Positions 53,023 to 62,164 of a stretch of 64,000 nucleotides of DNA are shown here, piece after piece. The stretch's first letter is position 1, and each line of letters opens with the position of its first letter. The notes under the pieces were generated by a model, which did no database searches, was not told the origin of the DNA, and saw only the letters and a program-made list of their open reading frames with translations. The DNA lies in the NCBI GenBank assembly GCA_965199005.1, contig CBDAQK010000001.1, positions 2,728,001 through 2,792,000 of the forward strand, given 5' to 3'. The DNA is from LMUY01 sp965199005. Lineage in GTDB: Bacteria > Pseudomonadota > Alphaproteobacteria > Acetobacterales > Acetobacteraceae. A program made the position numbers and the translations under genes.

Positions 53023-54378
53023 TCAATCTGATCCACGGTATCTCTCGAGCGGCCGCTGGCCGTTCTCCGCAAGCACGCGGTCCAATCCCCGCAACATCAA
53101 ATCGTGTAACGGGACGTTCAAGTCGATTGCAAGGCGCCGCATACGCTGCAGTTCGTGTGGCAGCAGATACAAAGTTGTCGCCCGGGTCTTACCTTTTATA
53201 CCCCTTCCAGCTGCCTTTGCGGGAATTGGAGGCCCGGCGGACAGAAGCGGCTCGAATACGGTTTTCGCCAGATGACGGACCACGGGAGCGGCAACACCGT
53301 CGCCGAGGAGGTGGAGCGCTTCCTCACGCTTGCGCGGAAGCTTGTAGGTGTCCGGCAGGCCCATCAACCGCGAGCACTCCCGAACCGACAATTTTCGGGT
53401 TCTTATTCCCGTCGCATCCGCAACTACCAGAGCCTGCTGGGACGAACCGCCGCCCGGGGTCCTCAGGCAACCGGCGACGCCGTCAAGGCGCATTTCGGCT
53501 CTCTGCACGCGACCACCATCGTCATCCGGGCGCATCCTGCGCGTCAACGTGCCGACTGCCGTCCCTTTGGTTCTAGCCGCATCCAGGGCGGCGCAGTCCC
53601 GATCGGTCATGAGAGCCCGCAGCGCCTTTGTCTCCGCCGCCGAGTGCCAAGCGGTGGCTGCCATATCTTCAAGCAGGTCTGTCAAGTCGGACCGCCTGGG
53701 CGGCGGAGCGGGTGGATTCCACCAGAGCCAACGCTCCCGGGCCCGCGGGGGGAGGCGATCGGCCGCCGCCTGAATTGCGGCCGGGTGCCAAGGCCGCGCC
53801 GGTGCCGCCGCGGTCAGCGAGGATGGCCGGGCGACATCATCTGCGGCCCCGATCAGCACAAGCCGTGGTCTGGACTGGGGGACGACCGCTTTGGCGTCGA
53901 AGGCGATGGCACCGCATGAGTATCCCGAATCAGCGAGCGCTGCAGCCACGGCCGCCAGATCATCTCCTCCCTTCGACGAAGCCATGCCCAAAACGTTTTC
54001 CAGCGCCACCAGACGGGGCGCGCGGCCGACGAAAGCAAGTTGCCGCACAAGGTCGATTGCGGCCCATAGGGCTCCGCTGCGACCGCCGTCGAGTCCGGAA
54101 CGCGCACCCGCGTTCGAGACATCCTGGCATGGTGACGACATCCACACGAGATCCGGGCGACCCTGGATTTGGTCCGCACGGACCGCGGCCACGTCACTCA
54201 CCAGAAGGTCGGCGTCACCCCAGTTGGCCCGGTAGGTGTCTGCTTTGGCTTCGCTGTCGTCATTCGCGAGAATGCACCGCCACGGAGCATCAAGACCTGC
54301 CCGTGCCATGCCGCCGCCAGCAAATAGTTCCACAAACGTAAACCGTATGTCTGGCGTCATGGGATGCTGGTAGAGCAT
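53023..54378 (-). CDS. C5-cytosine DNA methyltransferase with ribbon-helix-helix-like tail
   Basis: 451 aa. Motif I FVELFAGGGMARAGL (about residues 15-29), catalytic PCQ in SSPCQDVSNAG (Cys84), ENV in LVALENVLGM (127), QSRPR (168-172), then a target-recognition stretch, and motif IX/X at RKLSVRECSRLMGLPDTYKL with LGDGVAAPVVRHLAKTVFEP. After residue 398 an extra segment reads TTLYLLPHELQRMRRLAIDL then NVPLHDLMLRGLDRVLAENG, resembling a ribbon-helix-helix DNA-binding domain. The enzyme methylates cytosine at an unknown site. No restriction endonuclease is adjacent, so it is an orphan, possibly from a phage or an integrative element. Confidence 0.87.
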   Translation of the reverse strand: MLYQHPMTPDIRFTFVELFAGGGMARAGLDAPWRCILANDDSEAKADTYRANWGDADLLVSDVAAVRADQIQGRPDLVWMSSPCQDVSNAGARSGLDGGRSGALWAAIDLVRQLAFVGRAPRLVALENVLGMASSKGGDDLAAVAAALADSGYSCGAIAFDAKAVVPQSRPRLVLIGAADDVARPSSLTAAAPARPWHPAAIQAAADRLPPRARERWLWWNPPAPPPRRSDLTDLLEDMAATAWHSAAETKALRALMTDRDCAALDAARTKGTAVGTLTRRMRPDDDGGRVQRAEMRLDGVAGCLRTPGGGSSQQALVVADATGIRTRKLSVRECSRLMGLPDTYKLPRKREEALHLLGDGVAAPVVRHLAKTVFEPLLSAGPPIPAKAAGRGIKGKTRATTLYLLPHELQRMRRLAIDLNVPLHDLMLRGLDRVLAENGQRPLERYRGSD

Positions 54379-55154
54379 CGCGACGTGCTGTGTCCATGAC
54401 GCCTACGGTTGAAAATCTACCAGCCGTGTCCTGACCGTCACGATGCAAGGGATGGACTTCCATGCCCAGGCAATCTTTGACGCGCTGGACGCGTCCGGGA
54501 ACGACGATCACATCGTCACGGCCGACCATATACCGGACAGGTAGCGCCCTACGACCTCGAACATGCTGGTCGACTGGATCGTCTAGCCGGGATTCTGTGG
54601 CGGCTGGGTGCATTGAGGCGTGAACGGAGCGGTTCCGGCCGCGCGATTCGTACGCCCCATATCCCATCTCGGGTTTGATGCGGTCGGCCCGTTGCGCGCC
54701 GTCAGCCGCTTTTACGAGGTCCGCTTGGACCGGATGGCCGGTCGGTTCGTCTCGGCTCCGGGTACAAGTTTGGTGCGCTCGCTAGACCCGTTCCGCCGAC
54801 TTCCTCGATCCCACGAACGGTGCCGCCTTGGACTGACGGGCGACGCACTGAACGAGGTGTTCCCCCCTGTGCCCGCGCCCGCGGACGGTAAAGGAGGCGG
54901 TGTGGGCGAATTCCGGCTATCCGCCCGACCCGCGGTGCCGCCTTCCCGCAGGCCACTCTTTGGGCGGGAAGCGGCGCGATGACCAGTGGTGGGTTGGCTC
55001 CAAGAGATCAACACGGCCTACAGCGTCGGAAGGCTAAAGGCGTTGTGCCTAGCCAATTCTCGCGTCGGGTACCGCCGGCACACCGACATCTGCGGCAAAC
55101 CGGAAGCAGGCGGTAAGCATGGCGGGTCACCCGGTTCACGATGGAAATCTGTGT
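54379..55154. other. intergenic, nothing recognised
   Basis: About 775 bases. Several short frames exist but none shows family resemblance or convincing codon use. It may be debris from earlier insertions. Confidence 0.3.
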
Positions 55155-55592
55155 TTACTGCTCCTGGAGCCTGGCGGATCCGGTTAGCTCGGCACTGAGC
55201 TTGAGACAATTTTTGGTTGGACAATCGGCCTCGAGTTGGGCGGGAGCGGCCTTCCGGATCGCTGAAGGCGCAACCCAGTCCATCATGCAAAGGGTCGGGT
55301 CCTCCCATGAAGTAGTGCCGCCACTCGGTTTTGCCGTTTCCGACGAGATTAGCGCGCCGTAAATCGATGAGGTCGCGCTGAGCCAAACCGGGACGCCAAG
55401 GCAGGGCAGGCAGATCAGCGACGCGACAAGAGCGCCATGCTGAAACCCGAATGCAGCATTCCCGAGCAGGATGTAGAAAAACACCAGCGCGGCAGCGTAT
55501 AGCGCCGCGCGGATCCGAAGCGATTGAAACACTGTCTCTGACAGGACGCGAACCACCGTGCCGAGTTCCTCCAAAACCTTGCCATCGGCCAC
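55155..55592 (-). CDS. small membrane protein of unknown function
   Basis: 145 aa. Two hydrophobic segments: LRIRAALYAAALVFFYILLG and, after a short loop, ALVASLICLPCLGVPVWLS. The C-terminal 60 residues are hydrophilic. The family was not recognised. Divergent from the XRE regulator at 55728, with an AT-rich spacer in between, so the pair may form a regulated unit. Confidence 0.5.
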   Translation of the reverse strand: MADGKVLEELGTVVRVLSETVFQSLRIRAALYAAALVFFYILLGNAAFGFQHGALVASLICLPCLGVPVWLSATSSIYGALISSETAKPSGGTTSWEDPTLCMMDWVAPSAIRKAAPAQLEADCPTKNCLKLSAELTGSARLQEQ

Positions 55593-55727
55593 CGAGGGAT
55601 GTCCGGCCGCATTTTGGACGATCCCGGAAAGGAACCAGACCGAATAGACGTCTACAATATTCTATTGATTATTTGCAACTAGGAACTTTGTTAGCCTGTA
55701 GGGTCGCAAGCGGCGAAAACCTAGCTG
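55593..55727. promoter_or_regulatory. divergent AT-rich promoter region
   Basis: Spacer between the membrane protein and the XRE gene. The part around 55650-55700 is clearly AT-rich (tattctattgattatttgc) compared with its surroundings, and likely holds both promoters and the regulator's operator. Confidence 0.4.
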
Positions 55728-56147
55728 ATGCGAGGCCTGGGCAAAACGTTGCGGGAGCGGGCTGCCTTTCTCGGCCTGACCGACAGCGAAGTGGCGCGAC
55801 GCCTCGGCATGAGCCAGGCCCGCTACCACAACTACGTCGCAGACACTGCCGAACCGGATCTCGCGACTTTGGTCAAGATTTGCCGCACCCTGGATATGTC
55901 GCCGGACCAACTGCTAGGTTGCGCCGACCGGAACGCGGAACCCTCGGCCGACGACGTGCAGCGGGGTAGGGTGGCGTCCGCCTTGTCAGCGTTGGAGGGC
56001 GAGGCGCTGGCATACGCCGCGGATCTCGTCGAGGCGGTAGTCGTCGTGCAGCGCAAGCGAATGGTTTCGGAGACGGTCCGGCCGCGAAGAGACGGGGTGA
56101 AGTCCGTAGGAATGGCGGCTGCGAAGCCAAAGCGGACGTTGAAGTGA
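55728..56147 (+). CDS. XRE-family helix-turn-helix regulator
   Basis: 139 aa. Residues 5-65 form a Cro/CI-type HTH: LRERAAFLGLTDSEVARRLG, MSQARYHNYVADTAEPDLAT and LVKICRTLDMSPDQLLG. The C-terminal part is helical, of unknown type, and ends in a basic tail. Probably autoregulatory and controlling the divergent membrane-protein gene. Confidence 0.85.
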   Translation: MRGLGKTLRERAAFLGLTDSEVARRLGMSQARYHNYVADTAEPDLATLVKICRTLDMSPDQLLGCADRNAEPSADDVQRGRVASALSALEGEALAYAADLVEAVVVVQRKRMVSETVRPRRDGVKSVGMAAAKPKRTLK

Positions 56148-56684
56148 CCTGGTGGCGCTTCCCGCGTGGCACAGTACATTTCGTTGCCACGGCCGATCCC
56201 GCCGGGATACTGGTATAGTTGCTTCAACTCGCGGCCGGCGCAGATGGGACGAAGAACATTTCCATCGCCAAGCCTCAAGGCTGGCAGGCCTGAATCTTAT
56301 GATAATTCCCGGGACTGCGGATTATTTAGCCAAACGGGAACTGCCTGATATGGGCGGCCACCGACACATCGTCGGGGCAGAAGCGGGAAGAATGCGCTTC
56401 CGAGTGGTTATGCCACAGGGGCGGCGGCATCACGGGTGCTTCGAAAAGTCTTACGATAGGAACCTTGGGATCGACTTTCCGTGCAATCCGGTTATCGTGG
56501 CGTCTCATGAGAGGAGGCCGCGCATGCCAGGCATGCATTGGTTTGACCTTCACTCACCGCCCAGCCCTGCAGACTTTTCCGGGCGAGCGGGCATTTGTTT
56601 CCCTTGCGCCAGCACAGACTGATATAGCAACTAACTGACGGACTCGGCCTGGCTCCCCTGACACTTGGTAGGCCGCAAGCCCCG
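56148..56684. other. intergenic, nothing recognised
   Basis: About 540 bases between the XRE gene and the ABC ATPase remnant. No gene family resemblance was seen on either strand. Confidence 0.3.
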
Positions 56685-57411
56685 ATGAGCCAGCCCGTCG
56701 AGGTACGCGGCCTGCGAATCTCGTTCGACGGCCACCCCGCCGTCATCGGCATGGACCTGTCGATCGCGGCGGGCGAACTCTTCAGTCTGCGCGGGTCGAG
56801 CGGGTCCGGAAAGACGACCACGCTCATGGCGATCGCCGGGTTCGCGCGGCCGGACAGCGGCGACGTGTTGATTGGGGACGCAGCGTGCTGGACCTACCGC
56901 CCGAGCGGCGCGGGCTGGGCGTAGTCTTCCAGAGCTACGCGCTGTTCCCGACGATGGACGTCGCGCGGAACGTCGGCTTTCCGCTGCGGATGCGGGGCTG
57001 CGGCGTTCCCGAAACCGCCGAACGGGTGAGGGATGCCCTGGCCATGGTACATCTGGAGCGCTTCGCGGAGCACAGGGTGTCCAAGCTGAGCGGCGGTCAG
57101 CAGCAGCGCGTCGACTTGGCCAGGGAGCTGGTGTTCCGGCCGCAAGTGCTGCTGATGGACGAGTCGCTGGGTGCCCTCGACCGGCAGCTGCGCGAGGAGC
57201 TTTAAGGAGAAATCCGCAGGCTGCAGAGTTCGCTCGGCATAACGGTCTGCCACGTGACCCACGACCAGGAGGAGGCGCTGTCCATGTCCGACCGCATCGC
57301 CGTGATGGCGGACGGGCGGCTGCAGCAGGTGGGCGCTCCCGCCGTTCTCTACGAACGCCCGGCCAATCTCTTCGTCGCGCGGTTTTTGGGCGAGTCGAAC
57401 GTGCTGCCTTG
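56685..57411 (+). pseudogene. UgpC/PotA-type ABC transporter ATPase, frameshifted and truncated
   Basis: Read across two frames: MSQPVEVRGLRISFDGHPAV, LRGSSGSGKTTTLMAIAGFA (Walker A), a one-base deletion near 56880, then SVLDLPPERRGLGVVFQSYA (Q-loop), VSKLSGGQQQRVDLARELVF (signature), VLLMDESLGALDRQLREEL (Walker B), TAA at about 57203, and then GITVCHVTHDQEEALSMSDR (switch His) and FVARFLGESNVLP. At about 57411 it is cut and joined to an ISL3 transposase on the opposite strand; the C-terminal OB domain is lost. Three separate lesions. No cognate permease is nearby. Confidence 0.82.
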
Positions 57412-58153
57412 GCGTTCTCCATCAGGTGCCAGCGATCGGCAACCTGAATGGCACCCGGCAGCGCGCGGGCGATAGCCTCGCCATAGCCGCCGCCTCGATC
57501 ACGGGACACGATGCTGATCCCAGGGTGCCTAAGCAACCATGCTTCGGCCGTCGCCTGTTCCCGATCGGGCAGCAACGCCACGACGCGCCGGCGTTCCAGG
57601 TCGCAGATGATCGTGCCGTAGCGATGGTTGCGCTTCCAGGCCCAATCGGCGATCCCGATCACGGCCAGCGTCTCGGTTCGAGGCAAGGCGCGCCGCCGGA
57701 CGACGCGGAGCAGCGTGTCGTTGCTGACCGGCAGCATGAGACGTTGAGCGAACCCAGCACCGGGCCTACCGCCTAATGCCAGACCAAGATGGTGGACGAT
57801 CTCTTCAAGGCGCCCGGTACGCCGGGCTCGCTCGGCCAGCACCGTCGTGTCGAACCGTTCGGCAAATACTTCGCGCCGACAGCCCGGCACGCCGCACCGG
57901 AACCGTCTTACCAAGAGCCGCAGTCGGACGAGGTGCCTGCGCACGGCAGATCGGAGGGCTGGCGGACATAGTGACTTTGAACACGGTGCGAGACCACGCC
58001 ACACAACGGGCAGGCAGCTGTGGTGGCGCTGCTGCGGGCCATTACAACCAGCGTGTTCTCGCCCTCTTCGACACCCTCCACCTCCAGCCCGAGCGGGATC
58101 AACGACGCAAAACCGAACCGCAACGCCATGGATGCCCCTGTCATTAACATCAT
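57412..58153 (-). pseudogene. ISL3-family transposase, frameshifted and 3'-truncated
   Basis: N-terminal zinc-finger part: SLIPLGLEVEGVEEGENTLV, TTAACPLCGVVSHRVQSHYV. A frameshift near 57940 leads into LVRLRLLVRRFRCGVPGCRR and EVFAERFDTTVLAERARRT. The DDE domain then begins with IGIADWAWKRNHRYGTIICD, ISIVSRDRGGGYGEAIARA, ending DRWHLMENA at the junction with the ABC gene. The final third, including the last catalytic Glu, is missing. Confidence 0.85.
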
Positions 58154-58477
58154 GCCAAATCGCCACAGAACAGCAGCGGAAACGAGTCAGAGCCCCTATT
58201 CCACGCCTATTCACATGCGAGAGCATTCCCGGCAGTGCGTTTGCAGCAATCCGACATCGGAGGCTTCCTGCCGTCGAGCCAGCCGACCGCAACGTCGATC
58301 CACATCGCCAAATCAATGCCCGCAACGCCTCGGGTGAAGCGGTTGAACGGGCTGGCAAACCTGCTGTACCGAGGAGCATCGGACTGAACGGGCGCGGTAG
58401 GTGCGCCCGACGACACCCGGAACGTGAAGACCGCGCCCAACACTGCCTTCGGCAGTAAAGCCCCCGGGCAGCCTACG
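58154..58477. other. intergenic debris
   Basis: About 320 bases. A minus-strand frame contains VAGIDLAMW, which resembles the GIDxALWD motif of enolase-superfamily dehydratases, but it is too short and off frame to call. A small UUCG-type hairpin (ACTGC-CTTCG-GCAGT) lies near 58447-58461. Confidence 0.3.
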
Positions 58478-58905
58478 CCGGGTTGTCGCCGGATGGCGCG
58501 TTGCTAGCAGGAGGCGCGGCCGGATCGTCTATCCGGTCCAGCAGCTCCGCCCCATTGTTCCGGACGCTGTTGACGGCGCGGCTGACGGCCCAGAGTTGCA
58601 GCACGTCATCCGCGGCCGACGCATCAGGTCCGCGGCTTCGTCGCCGTTCTCGCCTGACCAGGTCGCCCAGGCGCCCGGCTCGAAGATGACCGGCATGCGA
58701 TGCAGCTGCCGCATGGTGGCGTTGGCGGCAGTGGTGGGGATCGCGAACGTGCGCAGCACCTCGCCCTCCGGCGACCGCCAACCCTCCCAGACGCCCGCCA
58801 TCGTCAGCGGCGATCCATCCCCGCCGTGTGGTGGCGTAGGGCCGCTTGCCGTCGGAGACGGCTTTCCACTCGCAGGCGGGGGTGGCGACGTCAGGTTGCG
58901 TCGCC
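58478..58905 (-). pseudogene. SRAP (YedK-like) peptidase remnant
   Basis: Pieces in three minus-strand frames: EWKAVSDGKRPYATTRRG, then MAGVWEGWRSPEGEVLRTFA, TTAANATMRQLHRMPVIFEP, and finally VLQLWAVSRAVNSVRNNGAE and LLDRIDDPAAPP. This is the C-terminal two thirds of a SOS-associated peptidase that crosslinks to abasic sites in single-stranded DNA. The N-terminus with the catalytic Cys is missing and two frameshifts are present. Confidence 0.75.
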
Positions 58906-59508
58906 GGCGAAACCCGATGGGTTAAGCCTGGATTTTGTGCCGGAGGTGGTTGCAATGTCTGCTGGGCCGGGCGGCCGTCCCGCAAGGCGTCCCAAGCCTT
59001 CCGCTGCCAGTCCGGCGACCGCGCCGTAGACGAGATGGGCCAGGATGCCGCGGAGGCGGGTGAAGATTGGATACCGCCCATTCGGAGCACTGAGTCCGAG
59101 GGCGGGCACAAGGCCCTCGTCAAGGATGAGCGACATCGCGAGCCCTGTCGACAGGGCGGCTACGGACGCACGTAGACCTAGAAACCGACGAAGGATGCCG
59201 TAGATTGGCCCCCACGAGGTGCCAACCCCAATATGGATTGCCGCGCCGAACAACTCCTCCGCACGCGGCGTCGCCGGAACACCGATCCACGTGGCAAGCT
59301 GCCTCGCTGCGACCAGCGAAGAAGACGCACCGGGCCGCACCCGCTTTTCCTGCCACTCGACGGTGGCGGGAGTCGCATGCCTCAACGGCCCCTGCGCGAG
59401 GTTTGTCACATATGTCGCCGACAGTCCGGCGATCAAACCGACGGCGAGATCAACCAGTAGCGGATGCGCCGAGAGCGACGCCCGCCAGGTTCGGCGTACA
59501 GGCGTCAT
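58891..59508 (-). CDS. YagU/DUF1440-like membrane protein
   Basis: 205 aa. Hydrophobic segments at LLVDLAVGLIAGLSATYVTN, IGVGTSWGPIYGILRRFLGL, LSTGLAMSLILDEGLVPALG and LAHLVYGAVAGLAAEGLGRL. Similar to inner-membrane proteins of the DUF1440/YagU group, where acid resistance has been suggested for E. coli YagU. The start codon overlaps the stop of the 61-aa gene upstream, so the two are cotranscribed. The last 25 residues (ATTSGTKSRLNPSGFAGDAT) run into the SRAP remnant and may not be native. Confidence 0.65.
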   Translation of the reverse strand: MTPVRRTWRASLSAHPLLVDLAVGLIAGLSATYVTNLAQGPLRHATPATVEWQEKRVRPGASSSLVAARQLATWIGVPATPRAEELFGAAIHIGVGTSWGPIYGILRRFLGLRASVAALSTGLAMSLILDEGLVPALGLSAPNGRYPIFTRLRGILAHLVYGAVAGLAAEGLGRLAGRPPGPADIATTSGTKSRLNPSGFAGDAT

Positions 59509-59690
59509 CTCGCACGCCTGGACTTGGGGTTGTTCTGGTCGCCGCTCACCACCGTCTGACCCTTGTTCACTTCTGCCGGGTTGGCGGGTCCGCTCTTGTC
59601 CGGATTGCCGGGTTTGGTCGGCCGGGTGCCACCTGGGTCGACCCCGTCGAGCGGATCATTCCCGGTTCCGCGCGTCGATGCAGTGTTCAT
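59505..59690 (-). CDS. small hydrophilic protein, 61 aa
   Basis: MNTASTRGTGNDPLDGVDPG ... NPAEVNKGQTVVSGDQNNPK. Rich in Gly, Pro, Asn and Asp, probably disordered and soluble. Its ATGA overlap with the membrane-protein gene and an AAAGGATTCC-type ribosome site upstream support it as a real gene. Function unknown. Confidence 0.5.
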   Translation of the reverse strand: MNTASTRGTGNDPLDGVDPGGTRPTKPGNPDKSGPANPAEVNKGQTVVSGDQNNPKSRRAR

Positions 59691-59791
59691 AAAGGAATCC
59701 TTTTCTTTAATAGCGCGGCAGCCGGAGCTATGTCGCGCCGCGTGGAAAACTAGGAGAGGTCCGCCGCAGCCCCACGCAACGGCGCAGCCGG

Positions 59792-59926
59792 CTAACTTCG
59801 ACCGGGATAAGCGAGGCCGGGGAGGGCGACATCCAAGGCCTCGCGCAAAGCCTCGACCTGCAGCGGCATGAACTCCGCCGAGCGGGTCAGCGCCTTGGTA
59901 AATCCGGCAATATCAAGACCGGCCAT
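59792..59926 (-). CDS. possible small protein, 44 aa
   Basis: MAGLDIAGFTKALTRSAEFM, then PLQVEALREALDVALPGLAY. Helical, with GGAG about 11 bases before the ATG at 59924-59926. Family unknown. It may be the first gene of the 61-aa/YagU-like unit. Low certainty because of its length. Confidence 0.35.
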   Translation of the reverse strand: MAGLDIAGFTKALTRSAEFMPLQVEALREALDVALPGLAYPGRS

Positions 59927-61214
59927 AACAACAACTCCGGGGCCACCGCTCGTGCGTTGACAAGAAGATCCGGCGCGACCCCTTAGCGGGAGACGCTGCA
60001 TAAGGGTAATCGCATTCCGGTCCACAGGGCTCGGAGAACACTTAGGCGTGTTCGCGGCAAAGCCAATCTAGACGCTGACATGTTCGGACCCGCAGCGTCG
60101 GTCGCCTGTTCCGGCTCGGATCCGCTGCCTCCGGCTCAAAGCTTCCGACGAAAGACGGGGGAGATGCCGAGCGGATCAGGGCATCGGCGGCACGAGCCTC
60201 CTTGCGTGTTTGGCTGCCTCAACGCCGACCAGCCTGCTTAAAACGGCATGGATCTCGCGCGGATCCTGATCGCGCCTCTGTTGCCGTGTCGCGAGGCGGG
60301 ACATCCGTGGGAGGTCCAACTCCGGACCAACGGCTGGGTTGAAGTCCGACTACTTTAACGCCCGGCCTGGTAGCAGGCTGTACAGCAGCATCGACCCATG
60401 GCCGTTGGACATGGTGAACGCACCCGGGCTGAAGGACCGGGTGCGTTCACAACGCAGCAGCACGCTCATCGCAGTGCCGCCCCTAGATAACCACGCATGT
60501 CCGTCCCGGCTGACGACATCGGCAAGGCGGTGTCCCCCGGCTCCACGCACACCCAGTCCGGCGGCAGACGCTTTGGCGATAGGCACAGGGGTTGGCAGGT
60601 TTGTGGTGTTGCGGGACGACGGCCGAACGCACACCGCCGTCGTCGCCTCTTTGTGAGACCGACATGGATTGCTGCTCTTGCTGCTGGGCGGCCCAATGAT
60701 TCACCTGCCTCCGGTCGACGGGAGTAGTCCTCGCATGACAGGACAACCATGGATGAGGGCCGAGAGGGCCAAGTGTTCCGCCGGCGTCATGGAACGCAGG
60801 CGGAACGAGTGAACAGGCTCAAATAATTGAGTGTGGTTTTCCTGTCATCGCGTTTCCAGCCGCTCGTACCGTCCGAGGACCGTAAATTCAAATCCGAGCC
60901 GGATGCAGGGCTGTAAAAGATACGGAAGCGCGCTGGCTCGGAGCATCGTTCAACCAAATTCACGCAGGTTCCCGACCCTGCTGTATCCCGCGCGCGTGCC
61001 CGTGAGACCCGTTTGAGCCATATGCTGCATAGCCGCAGTATTGAGCAGGAAGGCTGGCTTCGGCTGCGTCAGGCGCTTTGGCCCCATACGTCCAGCGAAC
61101 TGCACAGAACCGAGATGACGGCCCTGCTGGACCGAAGCGGTATGGCAGCCTACATGTTGGCGGCCCGGTGCCGCCAGGCCGCCATCTTCACGATCAGATT
61201 TCCGTCCGCCGCAG
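59927..61214. other. 1.3 kb without a gene I can support
   Basis: Apart from the palindrome at 60414-60450, no feature was recognised. Frames on both strands are open but show no family signature, and their codon use is inconsistent. Confidence 0.35.
60414..60450 (-). repeat. 14-bp perfect palindrome related to the TnpB-element right end
   Basis: GTGAACGCACCCGG, nine bases, then CCGGGTGCGTTCAC. Read on the minus strand the central and terminal part (CCCGGTCCTTCAG ... GCGTTCAC) matches the right end at 9669-9697 with about two substitutions and a one-base gap. It is probably the right end of a third, minus-strand element whose body has decayed; a plain bidirectional stem-loop is the alternative. 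Confidence 0.5.
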
Positions 61215-61456
61215 GTGACCAAAGGGAAGCTCGCCAAAGCAAGCGCCGCCAGACGTAGCACCGGCCCGAACATGGCGGTGGCCACCCTGCTGCGTCTGGC
61301 TGACGCGGACCTCAGGGGTGCCGCCATGCTGTCGTCCGGCCGAAACCCGGTGAACGCACCCGCTCTTGCCGCGCAGGCCGTCACGCGCCTCCTGCGTGCA
61401 ATGCTGGTGACGGAGCTGGGCTGGAAAGGTGGCGTGGCGGTGTCAGCCTTGCAGCC
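61215..61456 (+). pseudogene. HEPN-like domain, N-terminal part
   Basis: From a GTG: TLLRLADADLRGAAMLSSGR, NPVNAPALAAQAVTRLLRAM and LVTELGWKGG. The helical pattern resembles small HEPN-domain proteins. Near 61440 the coding signal passes to the frame of the gene starting at 61457, so the original protein was longer and is now split by a frameshift. Confidence 0.45.
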
Positions 61457-62164
61457 GTGCCGGACGAGAACCCGCTCAAACGCGACATCGTGGCGCGGGT
61501 GGAGCGGCTACCTTCGGCGGGCGCGCCGATGCCGCTTGAGGACGGCCAGCCCCCGCCGCGACCCGACCGCGAAGCGCTGAGCCAGGGCATCGGCGCGGCA
61601 AAGGCTTTGCTCATTGACTTGGCGAGACGGTTCGAAGTTGACCTCGCCGGGAACGGCGCTGCCGACCGGGTGAGGCCGGAGCCGGCCCCGGATGAACCTC
61701 CACCTCCCGAAGCGGAACAGCAAGCCGCGGGCGAGCCCGCAGCCCGGCCGCCGACCCGAGCTCAGGCAACCGGGGACCGCCCTGCGAAGGCGGCGGGGCA
61801 ATTTCCGCCGGACCGACGGCCGAGGCGTCCAGCCAAGGCGCCGGCCGTCGCCGGCAAAGCGAGCCAGGCAGCTTTTGGAAAACCATCGGTTGCCGAGCAT
61901 CACCAAGTGGAGGGTCTTGCCGCGATTGCGCCGCGGTCCGGACCAAGCACGATGACGTCGTCGGCCTTCTGGTCCCTCATGGACCGATGGCAAGTCGCCG
62001 ACGCGGAGGCGTTGCGGCTGATCGGGCATCCGGGCGGGCTGACGAAGAAGGGCACGCGTCCCCGTTCCAAAATGGTTGGCGGGGAGGTCGTCGCCTTCCT
62101 CGGGTTGAAGGAAATCGACACCGTTCTCATTCCGCTGGATATCAGCCCGAGCCGCTGGCTCTAA
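61457..62164 (+). CDS. HEPN C-terminal part fused to antitoxin-like (Xre/MbcA/ParS-type) domain
   Basis: 235 aa from a GTG. Residues 1-60 (DENPLKRDIVARVERLPSAG, GAAKALLIDLARRFEVDL) continue the HEPN-like protein from the previous frame. Residues 65-160 are proline- and alanine-rich, probably flexible. Residues 165-235 (FWSLMDRWQVADAEALRLIG, HPGGLTKKGTRPRSKMV, LIPLDISPSRWL) resemble the C-terminal domain of Xre/MbcA/ParS-type antitoxins. The function is not known; a toxin-antitoxin-derived origin is an inference. The split by frameshift suggests the full protein is not made. Confidence 0.45.
   Translation: MPDENPLKRDIVARVERLPSAGAPMPLEDGQPPPRPDREALSQGIGAAKALLIDLARRFEVDLAGNGAADRVRPEPAPDEPPPPEAEQQAAGEPAARPPTRAQATGDRPAKAAGQFPPDRRPRRPAKAPAVAGKASQAAFGKPSVAEHHQVEGLAAIAPRSGPSTMTSSAFWSLMDRWQVADAEALRLIGHPGGLTKKGTRPRSKMVGGEVVAFLGLKEIDTVLIPLDISPSRWL

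Noticed and set aside
10230..57205. Genetic-code reassignment of TAG
   Set aside because: The residues expected at the stops differ (Gln, Trp, Lys) and several intact genes, such as tnpB, end in TAG. Gene decay explains the pattern better.
58207..58443. Enolase-superfamily dehydratase remnant
   Set aside because: Only one motif-like stretch (VAGIDLAMW) is readable; too little to call.
60950..61384. Minus-strand frame with a lipoprotein-like hydrophobic stretch
   Set aside because: Lies opposite the HEPN-like gene start, has no homology I can recognise and atypical codon use.
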